A DNA stretch of 64,000 nt. Source: Trichomonas vaginalis G3 (Eukaryota; Parabasalia; Trichomonadida; Trichomonadidae). The notes below the pieces were generated by a model. That model did not search any database and was not told the origin of the DNA. It was given only the letters and a program-made list of their open reading frames with translations. The stretch covers positions 13,094,392 through 13,158,391 of the forward strand of contig NC_067203.1 of the NCBI RefSeq assembly GCF_026262505.1, written 5' to 3'. Made by a program: the position numbers and the translations under genes. This document shows positions 61,207 to 64,000 of this stretch, piece after piece. How positions within the stretch are numbered: position 1 is the first letter of the stretch; each line of letters begins with the position of its first letter.

Positions 61207-63595
61207 GGGGAGAATGTCTATTTCGAAAAAAATAATCGTCTTTCGGCCTATTTCGAAAATAATCGTTCCGATCACGACGATAGACATTAAAATGCATAAT
61301 TCTCCACCATAGAGTTATTTTAGATCCTTAGCTTTTTAGGCGCTACTAAAGCATACTATTTGCAATCTATTTATATAATAAAAATACTATGTTATGCTTT
61401 TTTATGAGATTAATTAGAAGATTGCAAGACAAATTATGATATTTCTCACTATTTTCACATATAATCAGATAGCCTAATACTAATACTAACGTTTTGTAAC
61501 TGTGCTATTGTGTTAATACATAAAAAGTATTATGCTTATTTAATTCTAAAAAAAAATATTGTGTTTATAAGATAACAATATATTATTTGTGCTAACATAT
61601 ACGAGAATATAACAATAACGCTGTTGTTTAGCCCAAATATATTGTATTTAATATAAAAAATATTATCAATTATTATTTGTGTTTGCAACGAGGCCTTTAA
61701 TAAATGCATAGTTTAAGGTGATGATTCACAATAATAAAATGTGATAATTCTCTTAATTTTTTTTATTATTATGAAATATTTAGCATATCATTAATATAAT
61801 GGATGATCTGAATTTTATTAAGGAAATCTAAATCTATTCAATGATTAAAATTCGATATAAATCGAGTTAAATCACAATTGCATAAATTGATTAAGATATT
61901 AGGTAAATAGCTGTGGTATATCATTTAAATAGTAATGTCTATGAGTGTGTATATGCACAATTTGTGAAAAAACAGTTTTTTGTCTCATATTTCAAAAAAT
62001 ATCAATAAATCGATTATTAGACAGAATGCTTCACCAGTAATGATTGTGTTACGTTATAAATTAACAATTTTGGCCAATCATTCATCTAAAATTGTCAAGA
62101 ATTTAAAATTTGAATAAAGCTGTTGATTTTATAAGAGATATATATGTGAATTTATCTTTAAAATTAGTCACTTGCTACGATATATAAGTGGTTTATCTTA
62201 AAAGGTAATATCTATCAAAATTGATTACAAATTTTTGAGAAAAATCATAAATTTTCGCAGAAATAACATTATATACAAATATTAAACTTGATCTACTTAC
62301 TCAAAAATTCCAAAATAATTTTAGATTTATGATTTTCATAGATTTTTTAACAATTTTTGAATTTATTTTTTATTTTTTGAAAAAACTTTGGAAATTTCAC
62401 ATCATTAAATCACGTTTTTACTATTTCAATAGTTATTTTTACGTTAAGTTGTAATGAATTTACTTATTTTTAAGTGAAAATATAAAATAATGTCAATATT
62501 TTAAAAATAATGAGGAATTAGCAAGAATGATCAATGTAACTCTTTCATATATCATCAATTACTACTTTTTCTTTTCATTTATAGTGAATAAATTTGGTTG
62601 AATGCTGCTAACGTATTCATTAACAGCTAAAGTTGAGAACGGGAACATCAAATACTGATTCGAAACAGATTACATTGATGAACTCGTCTCTATTTAATCA
62701 TTCAAAATTCATATTTCTCGATTATTATTACAAACTCTCTCAAATTAAGCAAATTATACATCATTTTATCAACATTACAATTGCAATCTACATTCAATAC
62801 GAAATTCAAACGAAATTCTCCATTATTACAATATTTTGATTCATAAATTAACGAAAATGAAATCTTTTATAAATTTCGAATAACCAAACAACGTATAACT
62901 CAAATGTACAATCAATAAATGAATTTCAAAGTTTTTTACAGATTCAAAATATCTTTTTAAAATATTCTCATTATCAGCTTCCTTTATGCTCGCATTACAC
63001 TACAGATATATTTTGCCAGGCAACTACTTTAAAAAATTCGATTTTCAGAAATTTTACATTTTTTTTGTTAAAATCGTTCTAATACTAGTGATCCAGATCA
63101 CTGCTACGATAAACAAATATAGTGCTATTACTTTCTTACTTATTATGACTAAAAATTTATTTTTATTATTATTATTTTGTGATTTATTTTTCATATATTC
63201 ACTTCAGCATACTTATTTATCAGAATAATAGAGAGATTACAGGGTCATAATCCCATAAAAACTTCTTTACCATGATTAATATAATGAAAACTTACAAATT
63301 GTCATTTTATAGGATTTTTCAATATAAAATTATGATATATAGAATATGTTTAGTAAGTCTCCAAACAATCATCAATACATATCATATATAATGAAATTAT
63401 GATTTTATATAAGAACTTGAACACTTTCTTTACTATATATTTACCTCGGCCTAGACGAGTTATGATCTATGCATATATTCATTCACTTCAAAATGCAATC
63501 TTTAATAATTTCGCCCTCTATCGTCGTGATCGGGACGATTATTTTCGAAATAGACCGAAAGATTATTATTTTTTTTCGAAATAGACATTCTCCCC
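61207..63595. mobile_element. DNA transposon-like element, long inverted ends, 8-bp target duplication
   Basis: Ends GGGGAGAATGTCTATTTCG at 61207 and the inverse at 63577-63595. The inverted repeats run about 79 bases (61207-61285 and 63518-63595) and contain an internal echo of CTATTTCGAAAA. ACTTCAAG directly precedes (61199-61206) and follows (63596-63603) the element, a perfect 8-base target duplication. The 2.2-kb interior is very AT-rich and holds no convincing gene. An 8-base duplication fits hAT, Merlin or Mutator-like transposases, and long inverted ends favour the last. It is non-autonomous and fairly young by the match of its ends. It sits about 75 bases before the ATG of the gene at 63679. 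Confidence 0.85.
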
Positions 63596-63678
63596 ACTTC
63601 AAGGATTTGAAAGTTCTCAAAAATATTCAATCAAATAAAATTTGGCTTTTTAGGAAGACTTTCGAGATTTTTAAAGTG

Positions 63679-64000
63679 ATGGAATGGCCTTTGCAAATGG
63701 ATTTTGGCAATAGAGTCATTGTAAATGGTCATATCTCACTTAGCGCAAAGAATAATGAAGTTTTAATTACGTTTTTAAATCAAGATCGCAAAACAATTTT
63801 AATTGATTCATTATCTCAACTGCAAACAATCGAATTTGATGATGCTGATCCTCTTTTAATGGAATTAAAAGGTCAAAACATAAAAAGAAAATTTAAATTA
63901 GAAAATGAAACTGCAGTATCAAGTATATGGAGTTATTTTCAGCAATATTATCGACTTAAACCAGCTCCAGGAAATCATAGAATATTTTCAATTCTTCCTA
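63679..64000 (+). CDS. N-terminal part of a gene cut by the right window edge
   Basis: Open from ATG 63679 to the end without a stop, 107 codons. It reads MEWPLQMDFGNRVIVNGHIS, then KTILIDSLSQLQTIEFDDAD, FKLENETAVSSIWSYFQQYY and RLKPAPGNHRIFSILP. The alternating beta strands followed by a helix suggest a PH/GRAM-like fold, and the IWSYFQQYYRLKP segment resembles linkers before TBC RabGAP domains in trichomonads, but this is a guess. The transposon-like element ends 76 bases before its 5' flank, so its promoter may have been separated or replaced. Confidence 0.6.
   Translation, partial: MEWPLQMDFGNRVIVNGHISLSAKNNEVLITFLNQDRKTILIDSLSQLQTIEFDDADPLLMELKGQNIKRKFKLENETAVSSIWSYFQQYYRLKPAPGNHRIFSILP

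Noticed and set aside
62633-63228. Two open frames of 68 and 80 codons inside the 61207-63595 element
   Set aside because: Phe/Ile/Leu/Tyr-rich products typical of AT-rich random sequence, with no transposase motif.
61207-63595. Maverick/Polinton fragment
   Set aside because: An 8-base target duplication, different end sequence and no recognisable gene do not fit; it is treated as a plain DNA transposon-like element.

Overview
The window looks like nuclear DNA of a parabasalid flagellate, most probably Trichomonas vaginalis. It is AT-rich, every recognisable gene is uninterrupted by introns, and genes are single units on both strands. Two genes belong to the DUF3447 plus ankyrin-repeat family that is hugely expanded in that species. 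Initiator-like words (TCA followed by pyrimidines and A/T) lie a few bases before several ATGs. Gene content (Rab GTPase, Atg13, KEOPS subunit, B9 transition-zone protein, HECT ligase, bromodomain) is clearly eukaryotic. Several open frames begin only at GTG or TTG, so I moved starts to the first sensible ATG where one exists and say so where none does.

Layout. 1-2.4 kb: broken ankyrin gene running off the left edge. 2.8-14.6 kb: LisH-like small protein, bromodomain protein, GT61 glycosyltransferase, a very large unrecognised protein, an LRR/coiled-coil protein, and a stand-alone HECT domain, with three fold-back (MITE-like) elements between 12.7 and 15.0 kb. 15-17 kb: a tandem repeat and two copies of one ATG-less gene fragment. 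17-27.5 kb: DnaJ with a CaaX end, Rab, BTB protein, Atg13-like, RRM protein, Cgi121/TPRKB-like, two tiny ORFs, and a C-ending-codon-rich epimerase gene with a late frameshift. 27.5-30.5 kb: gene-poor, holding a TA-flanked element packed with perfect hairpins and a GC-rich relic. 30.5-45.4 kb: VPS9-like, B9D1, an inositol-polyphosphate 5-phosphatase with endocytic motifs, a 2.64-kb palindrome made of smaller palindromes, an OFD1-like LisH protein, a second GT61 gene, a debranching-enzyme-like protein without its catalytic residues, and a metallo-beta-lactamase-fold protein. 46.5-50.8 kb: a DUF3447 ankyrin gene with about 30 nearly identical repeats. 51-61 kb: MATE transporter, large helical protein, B9D1 pseudogene, coiled-coil protein, degenerate S1/P1-nuclease-like membrane protein, sugar acetyltransferase and an ankyrin fragment. 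61.2-63.6 kb: a 2.39-kb DNA transposon-like element with about 79-bp inverted ends and an 8-bp target duplication. 63.7 kb to the right edge: start of another gene.

The genes do not form an operon or one pathway. Loose themes are vesicle traffic and phosphoinositides (Rab, VPS9-like, 5-phosphatase, Atg13), flagellar base (B9D1, OFD1-like, possibly coiled-coil proteins), glycan metabolism (two GT61 genes, debranching-like pseudoenzyme, acetyltransferase), and heavy small-transposon and fold-back activity between genes. The strongest candidates for something undescribed are the palindrome-of-palindromes at 35043-37681, the five-hairpin element at 28389-29142, the double-dead debranching enzyme, and the 8-bp-TSD element at 61207-63595.
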